Positions 8,701 through 16,742 of a DNA stretch of 38,006 bases are shown here, one piece after another. Below the pieces are notes generated by a model. The model did no database searches. It had not been told where the DNA came from and saw only the letters and a list, made by a program, of their open reading frames with translations. The stretch spans positions 1 to 38,006 of the forward strand of contig NZ_JAPZVQ010000015.1 in assembly GCF_027622945.1 (NCBI RefSeq), in the 5' to 3' direction. Positions within the stretch are counted from its first letter, which is position 1. Each line of letters starts with the position of its first letter. The position numbers and the translations under genes were made by a program. The DNA comes from Glycomyces lechevalierae. GTDB lineage: Bacteria; Actinomycetota; Actinomycetes; Mycobacteriales; Micromonosporaceae.

Positions 8701-8742
8701 CTCCCAGGCCAACTGCAGGGGCCCGAGGATGCCGAAGTCCAC
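5703..8742 (-). CDS. AfsR/SARP-type regulator: BTAD, NB-ARC ATPase and TPR domains; natural stop is out of frame
   Basis: GTG at 8742 follows a GGGAGG site at 9 bases and the protein starts VDFGILGPLQLAWEG, a normal SARP beginning; ATG 8781 is an alternative. Domain order: winged-helix DNA-binding region (about 1-90), BTAD helices (95-240), NB-ARC ATPase with P-loop GIGGSGKTT (300-308), Walker B LLILD (380-384) and GLPLAL (463-468), then tetratricopeptide repeats (about 700-1000). Such proteins activate antibiotic or developmental genes in actinomycetes. Coding character ends at residue 1012. The next bases are T-TAG, with TAG (5705-5703) one base out of frame. Read literally, the frame continues as an Arg/Pro-rich tail across the whole dehydrogenase gene to a TGA at 4293-4291. 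I annotate the coding-supported part. A single-base insertion or assembly error is the simplest reading. A TAGACT -10-like hexamer lies at 8804-8799. Confidence 0.82.
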
Positions 8743-8901
8743 GGTCCACCACCTCCCGGGGAGTCGAGGTGCGGCCGTCATTGCGCGGGGACGAATCCAG
8801 TCTATGGGCAGAACATGATCAATTGGGAACGGTCGCAAAGGGTTTCCGCAGAGTGACCGTGCAGGTACCGCTCGGTGTCTCATGAACGACTCGTGAAGGT
8901 C

Positions 8902-8936
8902 TTGACGCGGCCGCCACGATGCTCGACGTATCGAGC
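8902..8936 (+). promoter_or_regulatory. Promoter and operator candidate of the D-glutamate-cyclase-like gene
   Basis: TTGACG (8902-8907) is a good -35. The -10 region around 8925-8931 is weak (ACGTAT). It is overlapped by GCTCGA-CGTA-TCGAGC (8921-8936), a perfect 6+6 inverted repeat. A weak -10 covered by a palindrome suggests regulated expression. Confidence 0.45.
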
Positions 8937-8948
8937 AGAGGAGGAGCG

Positions 8949-9764
8949 ATGTTCACGAGACAGCGTCCCGAGGCCCAGACCAAGCCTCAAGAGGCCCGCG
9001 CCAGATTCCGGAGCGGCCTGGTCGCCACGACGAGCGGCTGGTCGCACGGGTACGTGCAGGCCAACCTGGTGTCGGTACCGTCCCGCCACGCGATCGCCTT
9101 GCGCCGCTTCGCGGTGCGCAACCCGCGGGCGTGCCCGCTGCTGGACGTGGTGGGGCCGGGCCGGTACTGGACGGACCTGGCGTTCGGCGCGGACCTGCGC
9201 CGCGACCTGCCGGCCTACCGGGTGTGGCGCAAGGGCGAACTCGTCGCCGAGCGCACTGACGTGGTCGACCTGTGGGACGGGGACCTGGTGACGTTCCTGA
9301 CCGGCTGCACCTTCACGTTCGAGCCGTTCCTGGAGCGGGCGGGCATCCCGCTGCGCCACCTCGAGCAGGGCGTCAACGTCCCCATGTACCGCACCACCTT
9401 GAAATGCCTGGGCGCCACTCGCTTCCGCGGGCCTGTGGTGGTGTCGATGCGCCCGATGCCGGCCGCCATGGTCGACCACGCCGCGGCCGTCACGGCGGAC
9501 ATGCCGTACGCGCACGGCGCCCCCGTCCACATCGGCCGCCCGTCCGCGATCGGCATCCGCGACCTGGACAAGCCCGACTTCGGCGACCGGGTGCGCCTCC
9601 ACGACGGCGACGTGCCCGTCTTCTGGGCCTGCGGCGTGACGCTTCAGGAAGCGGTCGTGAAGGCCAAGCTGCCGTTCGCGATCACGCACGCGCCCGGGCA
9701 CATGCTCATCACCGACCGCCGCGCCAAGGCCGGCAGCACCGGTGAGATCAGAGTGATCCGCTAG
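8949..9764 (+). CDS. DUF1445 / D-glutamate cyclase family protein (putative hydro-lyase, YcsI-like)
   Basis: The 271-residue protein begins MFTRQRPEAQTKPQEARARF and contains the family-typical stretches ATTSGWSHGYVQANLVSVP, FLTGCTFTFEPFLERAGIP, SMRPMPAAMVDHAAAVT and FAITHAPGHMLITD near the end. Mammalian relatives convert D-glutamate to 5-oxo-D-proline; in bacteria the family is usually called putative hydro-lyase. Single-domain length is normal (about 260-270). ATG 8949 is chosen over ATG 8919 because GAGGAGG lies just before it. Its stop codon overlaps the stop of the HxlR-type gene on the opposite strand (9761-9764), so no shared terminator fits between them. The in vivo substrate is unknown. 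Confidence 0.88.
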   Translation: MFTRQRPEAQTKPQEARARFRSGLVATTSGWSHGYVQANLVSVPSRHAIALRRFAVRNPRACPLLDVVGPGRYWTDLAFGADLRRDLPAYRVWRKGELVAERTDVVDLWDGDLVTFLTGCTFTFEPFLERAGIPLRHLEQGVNVPMYRTTLKCLGATRFRGPVVVSMRPMPAAMVDHAAAVTADMPYAHGAPVHIGRPSAIGIRDLDKPDFGDRVRLHDGDVPVFWACGVTLQEAVVKAKLPFAITHAPGHMLITDRRAKAGSTGEIRVIR

Positions 9765-10441
9765 ACCGGGCCCGGCGTCGCCCCCGCCGACGCCGGGGCC
9801 GGTTCCGGCAGCCGGAACAGACCCAGGAACCGCTCGGCCATGGCCTGGTCGCCCTGGACGGTGACGCGGCCGGCGTGCAGCGAGACGTCGAGGCTGCGCC
9901 CGCCGAGCGTGAGCCGCTTGAGCGTCTCCGCATCGGTGCGGATGACCGCGTGCGGGTGCTCGGGCCGGCCCGGCGCGAGGAGCAGCTGCGCGTCGATGAT
10001 CTCGGCGATGAACGGCCGGTCGTCGACCCAGAGCTCGAACGCCGCGTCGAAGCCCCGCGCCGCCACCGGCACGAACAGGGACCGCATCGAGAGGATCAGC
10101 GCGTCCGCGCCCATCGGCGCGTCGAGGGGGATCGCCGCCGAGCGGGCGCCCCAGCGCAGCAGGAACACGATCACCGGTTCGAGGTCGCGGCCCCATTCGG
10201 TGAGCTCGTAGACCTTGGACGCGGCCGGCGGCGGCAGGCGGCGCTTGGAGACCACGCCGTGCGCCTCGAGTTCGCGCAGGCGCTGGGAGAGGACGTTCGC
10301 GCTGGCCCCGTGGAGGCCCGCGCGGAGGTCGGTGAAACGCTTGGGCCCGAGGAGCAGTTCGCGGACGACGAGGAGCGACCAGCGCTCCCCGACGAGGTCG
10401 AGCGCGTGGGCGGCCGGGCAGCCGTCGCCGTAGGTGCGCAC
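9761..10441 (-). CDS. HxlR-family winged-helix regulator with C-terminal SCP2-like domain
   Basis: GTG at 10441 has GGAGG 4 bases upstream and gives VRTYGDGCPAAHALDLVGERWSLL, the usual HxlR beginning with its Cys at position 8. The frame also opens at ATG 10489 but without a ribosome site. The HxlR DNA-binding domain spans about residues 8-100 (LLLGPKRFTDLRAGL, NVLSQRLRELEAHGVV). The C-terminal half (about 120-215) resembles the SCP2 sterol-carrier fold: FELWVDDRPFIAEI, TDAETLKRLTLGG and VTVQGDQAMAERFLGLF. The fusion suggests a DNA-binding switch with a hydrophobic ligand pocket. HxlR proteins respond to redox state or aldehydes in other bacteria. The gene is divergent from the carbonic anhydrase gene and convergent with the DUF1445 gene. 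Confidence 0.88.
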   Translation of the reverse strand: MRTYGDGCPAAHALDLVGERWSLLVVRELLLGPKRFTDLRAGLHGASANVLSQRLRELEAHGVVSKRRLPPPAASKVYELTEWGRDLEPVIVFLLRWGARSAAIPLDAPMGADALILSMRSLFVPVAARGFDAAFELWVDDRPFIAEIIDAQLLLAPGRPEHPHAVIRTDAETLKRLTLGGRSLDVSLHAGRVTVQGDQAMAERFLGLFRLPEPAPASAGATPGPV

Positions 10442-10506
10442 GGTCCCTCCAGACGAGAGTTCGGGGGTGAATCCGCTGGTGAATCCCATTGCGGTAGTAC
10501 GTCTTC

Positions 10507-10535
10507 ATCATAAGGTCGCGTAAGGCGAGCTTCAA
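10507..10535 (-). promoter_or_regulatory. Sigma70-type promoter of the HxlR-SCP2 gene
   Basis: Read on the minus strand, TTGAAG (10535-10530) is followed after exactly 17 bases by TATGAT (10512-10507). Transcription would start near 10500, giving a leader of about 60 bases to GTG 10441, or about 11 bases if ATG 10489 is used. Confidence 0.65.
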
Positions 10536-10649
10536 GTCCTGGTAAATGACCAACAGATCTCGAAACGGTAACGTGCGCTCTGTAAAAGGTGCGTGTCCGG
10601 CGGTCGGCCCGACTTGCGCAGGCGAGGATCGTGCGGCACCATTCAGTGC

Positions 10650-11261
10650 GTGCCAGAACTGACAGCCTCCTCTCTGATGGAGCACCACCAGGCCGCCAGT
10701 ACGCTCGCTGCCCTCCTCGAAGGCAACGCCCGCTTCATGGCGGGCCAGCCCCGCTACAAGCGCGACATCGTGGCCGCCCGCGAGGCCGCGCCCGGGCAGA
10801 CGCCCAGCGCCGCCGTGTTCACCTGCATCGACTCGCGAGTGACCGCCGAGAGCGTGTTCGACTGCGACTTCGGGCAGCTGCTCGTGGTGCGCACCGCCGG
10901 GCACGTGCCGGACCGCGCCGCCGTCGGCTCGCTCGAGTTCGGCGCGGCCGAGCTCGGCGTCTCCCTCGTGGTCGTGCTCGGCCACGAGCGCTGCGGGGCG
11001 ATCAACGCCGCCCTGCACGCGGTCGAGGACGACACGCACGACCCGCGCACCGGCTACCTCGTCGAGCAGCTGTGGCAGCCCGCCGAGCAGGCGTGGGCCG
11101 AGACGAAGGACCCGGAGGAGGCCGCCTCGCGCGCGCTGCGCCTCCAGGTGCGCCGCACGGTCGCCGACCTGAGCCGCCGGGAGAACCTGGAGGGCGTGCT
11201 CGTCGTGGGCGCGGTCTACGACCTGGACACGGGCAAAGTAACGCTCATCGACGAGAACTGA
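10650..11261 (+). CDS. Beta-class carbonic anhydrase
   Basis: The 203-residue enzyme interconverts carbon dioxide and bicarbonate. The zinc ligands and catalytic dyad are in place: C59-x-D61-x-R63 (FTCIDSRV), then H112 and C115 (GHERCGA). The first part (LLEGNARFMAG) and GSLEFGAAELGV are family hallmarks. The start is uncertain: GTG 10650 gives VPELTASSLMEHHQ; ATG 10677 and GTG 10593 are alternatives, and no candidate has a strong ribosome site. I chose 10650 because family homology begins soon after. It is cytosolic, supplying bicarbonate to carboxylases. The pterin dehydratase gene follows 26 bases downstream and may be co-transcribed. Confidence 0.9.
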   Translation: MPELTASSLMEHHQAASTLAALLEGNARFMAGQPRYKRDIVAAREAAPGQTPSAAVFTCIDSRVTAESVFDCDFGQLLVVRTAGHVPDRAAVGSLEFGAAELGVSLVVVLGHERCGAINAALHAVEDDTHDPRTGYLVEQLWQPAEQAWAETKDPEEAASRALRLQVRRTVADLSRRENLEGVLVVGAVYDLDTGKVTLIDEN

Positions 11262-11287
11262 TAGCGAGAAGCTGTCAGAATCGGGGT

Positions 11288-11578
11288 ATGAGCGACCAAC
11301 CCTTGACCGACGCCGAGATCGAGCTCGCGCTGTCCGAACTGCCCGGCTGGACCCTCGTGGGCGACCGCCTCGAGCAGACCTGGACCTTCGGCGGCCACCT
11401 CCAGGCCCTCGCCGCGGCGACCGCCGTCGGGTTCCTGAACGAGCAGCGCGGCCACCACGCGGACCTGACGGTGAACTACGACAAGCTGCGGGTCTCCACG
11501 ACCACGCACTCCGCGGGGAACAAGGTGTCCGCCAAGGACACCGACCTCGCGCGGGCGGTGGGCGAACTCCTGGAGTGA
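11288..11578 (+). CDS. 4a-hydroxytetrahydrobiopterin dehydratase (pterin-4a-carbinolamine dehydratase)
   Basis: The 96-residue protein has the full PCD signature: WTLVGDRLEQTWTFGGHLQA, the histidine pair H56-H57 in NEQRGHHADL, then H74 (TTTHSAG) and D84. The enzyme removes water from 4a-hydroxy-tetrahydropterin, recycling the cofactor of aromatic amino acid hydroxylases. In bacteria lacking such hydroxylases it may have a pterin-related role, for example with molybdopterin. No hydroxylase gene is visible here. The gene lies 26 bases after the carbonic anhydrase and is followed by a strong hairpin. Confidence 0.92.
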   Translation: MSDQPLTDAEIELALSELPGWTLVGDRLEQTWTFGGHLQALAAATAVGFLNEQRGHHADLTVNYDKLRVSTTTHSAGNKVSAKDTDLARAVGELLE

Positions 11579-11620
11579 CACGGGAGTGGCTGCAGCGCTT
11601 GATGATGCGGCTGTGTCCGA

Positions 11621-11660
11621 ATGGCGCGTTTCCTGTGGAAAACAGGGAACGCGCCATGCT
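11621..11660 (+). terminator. Strong hairpin after the pterin dehydratase gene
   Basis: A 16-bp stem (11621-11636 with 11642-11657, one G-T pair) encloses a GGAAA loop. It is followed only by GCTTTC, so the T-run is short. It lies 42 bases past the stop codon and 48 before the next start, fitting a terminator; a 5' structural element of the next gene is possible. Confidence 0.55.
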
Positions 11661-11704
11661 TTCATCTCTGCGATGATGAAGACAGCACAGGTGGGAGCTT
11701 CGTC

Positions 11705-12049
11705 ATGGACGCATATGCCGCTCGGCCCTCCAGGACCGACAAGCGCATCGCCCTCGACCGCCTCGCCAGGGCCCGGCGCCAGGGCGTCATCGACTCCGCG
11801 CAGTACCGCCTCCGGCGGCGCATGGCCGAGCAGGCCGACAGCGTCGCCGACCTCCAGGTGCTCCTCGTGGACGTCGGCGACGACCCCGGCCGGGACCACT
11901 GGCGCTACGGCCGCTGGCGCGGCCCGGTCAGGGACGGCCGCGAACTCGAGATCCAGCGCTTCGTGGGCGCGCTGTTCCTCGTCGCCGCACTCATCGTCGT
12001 GACCGTCTGCGTGTGGGCCGCGATCGCCGCCTACGAGCACTTCCAATAG
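11705..12049 (+). CDS. Small DUF1707-like membrane protein
   Basis: The 114-residue protein begins MDAYAARPSRTDKRIALDRL. Its N-terminal 60 residues (RLARARRQGVIDSAQYRLRR) look like the DUF1707/SHOCT-type motif common at the start of actinobacterial membrane proteins. One membrane helix lies near the C-terminus (about 88-108, FVGALFLVAALIVVTVCVWA), with a short tail outside. The frame is open from 11621 but ATG 11705 has GGGAG 8 bases upstream. The gene is convergent with the aminotransferase gene; the two stops are adjacent. The function is unknown. Confidence 0.75.
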   Translation: MDAYAARPSRTDKRIALDRLARARRQGVIDSAQYRLRRRMAEQADSVADLQVLLVDVGDDPGRDHWRYGRWRGPVRDGRELEIQRFVGALFLVAALIVVTVCVWAAIAAYEHFQ

Positions 12050-13297
12050 CTACGCGACGAGCGCCTTCAGCTTGTCCCGCAGGCCGTCCAGCGCCTCGGC
12101 GATCCACGGCATCGCCAGCGGGTCGTCCGAGAGCAGCGCCGCCAGCCGCTGCGAGTCCGACTCGCCGTAGATCCCGGTGACCGCGACGCGGATCGTCAGC
12201 GCCTCCGGCTCATCCCCGAACGCGTCCCCGGCGATCACCACGATCCCGAACTCGTCCAGCAGCACCCGCGCCAGATCGGCGCTCGTGCGCACGCCCCACC
12301 GCTCGGCCAGCGCCGCGCGCAGCGGCCCGAACTCCGGCCACACGTAGAAGCCGCCCTGCGGGATCCGCACCTCGCAGCCGACGGCCGCGAAGACCTCGGC
12401 GACGGCGTTCGCGACCGCGCCGTGCAGCCGCCGCGCCATCTCGACCCGGTCGACGAGCTCGGCCGGGTCCGACCACGCGTACGCGGCCGCGTGCTGCATC
12501 GGCAGCGGCGCGGAGGACCACAGCTCCGAGGCGAGGCCCCGCACGCTTTCGCGGAGCCGCTGCCCCAGTTCCGAATCGGGGAAGCGGGCCGCGCCGATCC
12601 TCCAGCCGCCGAGCGCGTAGTTCTTGGACAGCGCCGTGGTCGTGACCGTCCGCTCGGGCGCCCACGCGCTGGGGGAGGGGAACGGCCCGTCCTTGAAGAC
12701 GAGGTCGCGGTAGATCTCGTCCGCGACGATGACGAGGTCGAGCTCCCGCGCGGCCGCGCAGAGGGCCTTGACGGACGCCTCGGAGGCGAGGCGGCCGGTC
12801 GGGTTGTCCGGCAACGTGACCACGACCAGGCGCGGGTCCCGGCCGGCGGCGCGCGCGTCGCGCACGGCCGCGGTCATGAGCGCCGCGTCAGGGACGCCGC
12901 CCTCGCCGTGCGGCACGGGCACGCGGATCGGTTCGCGGCCGAGGAGCTGCGACTGGGCCGCGTAGGACACCCACGCGGGCCGGGGGAGGACGACGTCGCC
13001 GCCCACGGCGTGCTGGAGCGCGAACAGCAGCGGCTTCGAGCCGGGGCCGAGGAGCACCTGGCCGGCCTCGGTCGGGTTGCCGCGGCGGGTCCAGTACCCG
13101 GCGGCGGCCTCGCGGGCCTCCTCGGTGCCGGCGACGGGCCCGTACGCGATCTTCCCGGCGGCCTGCGCGAGCCGCTGGCTCAGCAAGGGGTGCACCGGGA
13201 TCCCCGCTTCTCCGAAGCCGAGCGCCAGCACCTCCTGCCCGGCGGCGCGGCGAGCGGCGATGGCCTCATTGGCGGCGAGGGTGGCGGAGACGGTCAC
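12050..13297 (-). CDS. Pyridoxal phosphate-dependent aminotransferase, class I/II
   Basis: The 415-residue enzyme has the fold-type I aminotransferase motifs: substrate/phosphate loop GPGSKPLLFAL, NPTG at 165-168, DEIY at 193-196, and the PLP-binding lysine K225 in TTALSKNYALGGWRIG. GGFYVWPEF and the C-terminal IRVAVTG stretch complete it. It transfers amino groups between an amino acid and an oxoacid; the aspartate/aromatic subclass is likely, but the substrate is not readable. GTG 13297 is used because AAGGAG lies 7 bases upstream and homology starts there; the frame is open to 13336. It is divergent from a LysR-type gene (101-base gap), which probably regulates it. Confidence 0.88.
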   Translation of the reverse strand: MTVSATLAANEAIAARRAAGQEVLALGFGEAGIPVHPLLSQRLAQAAGKIAYGPVAGTEEAREAAAGYWTRRGNPTEAGQVLLGPGSKPLLFALQHAVGGDVVLPRPAWVSYAAQSQLLGREPIRVPVPHGEGGVPDAALMTAAVRDARAAGRDPRLVVVTLPDNPTGRLASEASVKALCAAARELDLVIVADEIYRDLVFKDGPFPSPSAWAPERTVTTTALSKNYALGGWRIGAARFPDSELGQRLRESVRGLASELWSSAPLPMQHAAAYAWSDPAELVDRVEMARRLHGAVANAVAEVFAAVGCEVRIPQGGFYVWPEFGPLRAALAERWGVRTSADLARVLLDEFGIVVIAGDAFGDEPEALTIRVAVTGIYGESDSQRLAALLSDDPLAMPWIAEALDGLRDKLKALVA

Positions 13298-13370
13298 AGG
13301 TGGCTCCTTGGTGGATGGTCCTTCGACGGCCCCCAATCTCCTCCGAACAGAGCATCAACGCAAGTATTTC

Positions 13371-13388
13371 TACCTTTCGCCGAGGGTA
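13371..13388. promoter_or_regulatory. Possible LysR-type box between the aminotransferase and LysR genes
   Basis: TACC (13371-13374) and GGTA (13385-13388) form a short inverted repeat within an unusually AT-rich patch, just upstream of the LysR-type start. LysR boxes are loose (T-N11-A), so this is only a positional candidate. Confidence 0.25.
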
Positions 13389-13398
13389 AGATTTCCTT

Positions 13399-14319
13399 AT
13401 GCTCGATGTGCGCCGCCTGCGACTTCTCTACGAATTCGCGGCCCAGGGATCGATAGCCGCCACTGCCCTGGCGACCGGCCAGACCGCCTCCGCCGTCTCA
13501 CAGCAGTTGGCCGCCTTGGAAAAGGAGACCGGCGTGTCGCTCCTCGAACGCACCGCCCGCTCCGCGCAGCTCACCGACGCCGGCCGCCGCCTCGTGGCCC
13601 ACACCGCCCACATCCTCGAGGCCATCGACGCCGCCGAGACCGACCTCGCCGCCGAGTCCGCCGAACCGCGAGGACGCGTCACCGTCACCGCGTTTCCCAC
13701 CGTCGCCGTGGCCCTCGCCGGCCCGATCGTGCGCCGCCTGCGCCGCTACCCCGAACTCCAGATGGTCCTGCTGCAGCAGCACACCGTCTCCGAATCCCTC
13801 GCGCGCGTCCGCTCGGGCGAGATCGACCTGGCGCTCATCGACGACTGGTCCGGCCAGCGCCGGCCCGCCACCACCGGCCCGCTCACCTTCCACCACCTCG
13901 TGAACGACCCGCTCGTCGCGGTGCTGCCGATCAAGCATCCGCTGGCGCTCAAGGAGGTCCTGTCCGCGCACGAGCTCGCGGGGGAGTCGTGGATCGCCTC
14001 CCCGGAGGGCGAGCCGTCGCGGATGGCGCTGGCGCGGCTGTGGCGGGCCGAGGGGATCAGCGCGCCGGTCTCGGAGTTCGAGGGGCTGGACACGATCCTC
14101 ACGCTCGTCGCGAAGGGCCTGGGGGTGACGGTGGCGCCGTGGATGGCCGCGGCCGAGCGCAAGGACGTGGCGGTGCGGAAGGTCGTGGAGGACCTGCCGG
14201 GCCGGGACGTCTACGTGGTCCACCGGACGGCCTCGACGGGCCGCCCGGCGGTGATGACGGTGCTGCAGGCGCTGCACCAGGCCGCGCGGAAGCTCATGAC
14301 CGCCGCGGAGCAGTTCTAG
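13399..14319 (+). CDS. LysR-family transcriptional regulator
   Basis: The 306-residue protein begins MLDVRRLRLLYEFAAQGSIA. Its N-terminal winged helix-turn-helix is in residues 1-60 (ATGQTASAVSQQLAALEKE is the recognition part) and a periplasmic-binding-fold effector domain spans about 90-300. The length is normal. LysR proteins usually control the divergent neighbour and themselves in response to a small ligand, here probably the aminotransferase gene at 12050-13297. The effector is unknown. It is convergent with the YibE/F gene, their stops lying next to each other. Confidence 0.9.
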   Translation: MLDVRRLRLLYEFAAQGSIAATALATGQTASAVSQQLAALEKETGVSLLERTARSAQLTDAGRRLVAHTAHILEAIDAAETDLAAESAEPRGRVTVTAFPTVAVALAGPIVRRLRRYPELQMVLLQQHTVSESLARVRSGEIDLALIDDWSGQRRPATTGPLTFHHLVNDPLVAVLPIKHPLALKEVLSAHELAGESWIASPEGEPSRMALARLWRAEGISAPVSEFEGLDTILTLVAKGLGVTVAPWMAAAERKDVAVRKVVEDLPGRDVYVVHRTASTGRPAVMTVLQALHQAARKLMTAAEQF

Positions 14320-14320
14320 T

Positions 14321-15622
14321 TCAGCGCAGGTGCGAGGGCGGGTACGGCGACTCGTCCTCGTCCTCGTTCCAGTCCGCGGCCTCCGGCTTCGGCTTGGGCT
14401 TGGGTTTCTCCTTGGGGGCCTTGGGCTCCTTCGGCTTCGGGTGCCAGCGCGCGAGGTAGGAGGCGAGCCAGGTGGTGATCGGCACGGCCGCGATGAGGCC
14501 GAGGGTGCCGGCGACGGACCGCACGATCTCGGTGGCGATGATCTGGCTCGTGAGCACCTGCTCGAGGGGGCGGTCGGCGGCGGCGATGAGCACCAGCAGC
14601 GGCAGCGAGGCGCCCGCGTAGGCGAGGACGAGCGTGTTGACGACCGAGGTCAGGTGGTCGCGCCCGACCCGCATCCCGGATTTGAACAGCCGCGCGGGGC
14701 TCCACTTCGGGTTGGCCTTGGCGACCTCGTCGACGGTGGCGGCCTGGGACACGGTGACGTCGTCGATGACGCCGAGCGCGCCGATGAGGATCCCGGCCAG
14801 GAGGAGGCCGGACATGTCGATCGGGTACTGCAGGGCGAGGTTCGTGGTGCTCTCGTCGAGGACTCCGTTGAGCTTGGCGAGGTTCACGGCGGCCTCGGCG
14901 AGGAGCACGGTGACGATGAGGGACGCGAGGGTCCCGACGACGGCGACGGTGGTCGTGCGGTTCCAGCCGTGCCCGAGGTAGAGCGAGACGAGCATGATCG
15001 CGGCCGAGCCGACGACGGCGACGAGGATCGGCGAGGACCCGTCGAGGATCGCGGGGACCATGAACAGGAGCACGACCGCGAAGGTGATGGCGAGGCTGAC
15101 GAGGGACCGCAGGCCCTTCCAGCGCCCGAACGCGATCACGGCGAGCGCGAAGGCGATCACGAGCGCCCACAGCGCGTTGGAGCGGTCGTGGTCGATGATG
15201 TGGTACTGCTGGCCCGAGACCGAGTCGGGCGTGTAGATGAGGATGACGTCGTCGCCGGCCTCCACCACTGGCGCGCCGGGGCCGCTGGGGATGTCGACGA
15301 TGGCCTCTTCGCCTTCGTGCTCGCCGCTCAGCAGCCGCACGACCACGTCGCCGCAGACGGTGACCTGCAACTGCTCGTTGAGTTCGGCGTCGGCCTCGTC
15401 GCATTCGGTCTCGTGCACGGAGATGACGTGCCCGTCGATCTCGGTCCCGTAGGCCTCGACCGCGTTGGCGTCCTCGACCCCGCTGGGCCACAGCAGGATC
15501 AGGCCGAGGATTGTGGCGGCCGCGGCCGGGACCAGGATCCACAGCGCGGCCCGCGGGACGGCGTCGTTCGGGATGGAGTGGCTGTGCATGGGAACGTCGT
15601 GCTTCGGCGAGTCCTGGTTCAC
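14321..15622 (-). CDS. YibE/F family membrane protein
   Basis: A 433-residue integral membrane protein matching the YibE/F pattern. It has a first helix (ALWILVPAAAATILGLILLW), an extracytoplasmic beta-rich domain with VVEAGDDVILIYTPD, then about seven further helices. Among these are the conserved stretches ALWALVIAFALAVIAFGRW, MSGLLLAGILIGALGVIDD and ADRPLEQVLTSQIIATEIVRS. The C-terminus is a Lys/Pro/Glu-rich cytosolic tail. The family role is not established. GTG 15622 is my choice; ATG 15589 is possible, and the frame is open to 15721. A TAAGCT sequence 7 bases before the GTG would allow a leaderless transcript. Confidence 0.85.
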   Translation of the reverse strand: MNQDSPKHDVPMHSHSIPNDAVPRAALWILVPAAAATILGLILLWPSGVEDANAVEAYGTEIDGHVISVHETECDEADAELNEQLQVTVCGDVVVRLLSGEHEGEEAIVDIPSGPGAPVVEAGDDVILIYTPDSVSGQQYHIIDHDRSNALWALVIAFALAVIAFGRWKGLRSLVSLAITFAVVLLFMVPAILDGSSPILVAVVGSAAIMLVSLYLGHGWNRTTTVAVVGTLASLIVTVLLAEAAVNLAKLNGVLDESTTNLALQYPIDMSGLLLAGILIGALGVIDDVTVSQAATVDEVAKANPKWSPARLFKSGMRVGRDHLTSVVNTLVLAYAGASLPLLVLIAAADRPLEQVLTSQIIATEIVRSVAGTLGLIAAVPITTWLASYLARWHPKPKEPKAPKEKPKPKPKPEAADWNEDEDESPYPPSHLR

Positions 15623-15721
15623 GAACGTGAGCTTACGATCCCCGGCCCCCCGGGGCGCGCAGCAGCGCGCCCGGCCGCCGTCTGCTCCCCTTGGCGCCCC
15701 TCGCGACCCGTACGTTCGCAT

Positions 15722-15731
15722 TGTCCGGACA
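15722..15731. promoter_or_regulatory. Palindrome TGTCCGGACA in the YibE/F upstream region
   Basis: TGTCCGGACA (15722-15731) is a perfect 10-bp palindrome 100 bases upstream of the YibE/F start, with another TCCGGAC about 35 bases further upstream. It may be an operator; the binding protein is unknown. Confidence 0.3.
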
Positions 15732-15817
15732 TATCGGACCGTGCGCGGTTCGCCACCTGCGGCTCCGGACTGTAGCGCTCCAGTCGCCCAGGGTCAGGCC
15801 GTCGGACGCCGGTGCCT

Positions 15818-16600
15818 TCACACGTCCACTGGATCGACCCAGCGGACCGCGGAGTAATTGCGCCACAAGTGGAGCAGTGCCGGGTCCCCGCGGACCAGCA
15901 GATCGTCGAACGGCAGCCGGTTCCACAGCGCCAGGTACAGCAGCTCCACCGGGCCCTCGATGACGCAGTGCGGGGTCTCGACCTCGCTGAACGTCACGAG
16001 CGGGCCCGTGTCGGTGGGGTGGATGTACCAGTCGCCGCGCCCCGGCGGCAGATCGGAGGCGTGGATGTGGAGCACGGACGGCCGCAGCGCCCGCACCCGG
16101 CTCGACGGCCTGCCGTGGAAGCCCAGCAGCAGCTCGTCGATGCCGTCGGCCGCGAACTCGGGGCCGACCGGTGATATCTCGTCGCCGCGCGCCTGTTCGG
16201 CGTCGACGCGGTGGATGGTGGTCTCGTGGGCCTGCCTTCTGACCCAGAAGCGGCGCGACGACTCGGAGGGGAACATCTGCCAGCACTGGAGCCCGCTCGG
16301 GGCGGCCTCCAATGCGGCCGCGAGGCGCAGGAGCCCTTCGCGGACCCAGTCGACCAGCAGGTCGTCGTGGGGCAGGGGCCCCACGATGTGCTGGAACTCC
16401 TGTTTCCGTGGATCGTAAGGCAACGCTTCGCCCACGATCGCCGCCGCCCATCGATGGACGGTCCCGATGTGGGTCAAGAGGTCCTTGACGTTCCAGCCCG
16501 GGCAGGTGGGCACGCTCGCGTTCAGCGCGAGCTCTCCACCAGCGACAGCGATCCGCTCCCCTTCGGTGCGCAGCACGTTGATTTGATCGCCGATGTTCAT
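15818..16600 (-). CDS. Maleylpyruvate isomerase / DinB-fold mycothiol-dependent family protein
   Basis: The 260-residue protein begins [20 protein letters not shown] and follows the MDMPI plan. The N-terminal DinB-like four-helix domain (about 1-150) has [23 protein letters not shown], with a family histidine in LLTH. The second metal-binding signature reads [12 protein letters not shown] near 135. The C-terminal MDMPI_C domain (about 160-255) has [15 protein letters not shown]-like [16 protein letters not shown] and a final [15 protein letters not shown]. Relatives use mycothiol as cofactor for thiol-dependent isomerisation or transfer. The actual reaction is unknown. ATG 16600 is taken although the ribosome site (CAGGGG) is very close; the frame is open to 16714 without homology. 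Confidence 0.85.
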   Translation of the reverse strand: MNIGDQINVLRTEGERIAVAGGELALNASVPTCPGWNVKDLLTHIGTVHRWAAAIVGEALPYDPRKQEFQHIVGPLPHDDLLVDWVREGLLRLAAALEAAPSGLQCWQMFPSESSRRFWVRRQAHETTIHRVDAEQARGDEISPVGPEFAADGIDELLLGFHGRPSSRVRALRPSVLHIHASDLPPGRGDWYIHPTDTGPLVTFSEVETPHCVIEGPVELLYLALWNRLPFDDLLVRGDPALLHLWRNYSAVRWVDPVDV

Positions 16601-16742
16601 CCCCTGAAGTTTCGCACCTGTGTCCCGAATTACGCAAGCTCGCGCCTTCGACCGATACACAAGTGTTAAACCGGTGGAGCCGTAGCGAGTCGGACGCGAG
16701 CGGACACGCGGCACTCACGCCACTCCCGCGTAGCATCGGGAC

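Noticed and set aside
16601..16742. TPP riboswitch before the ThiE-like gene
   Set aside because: The gene appears leaderless and no THI-element sequence is visible.
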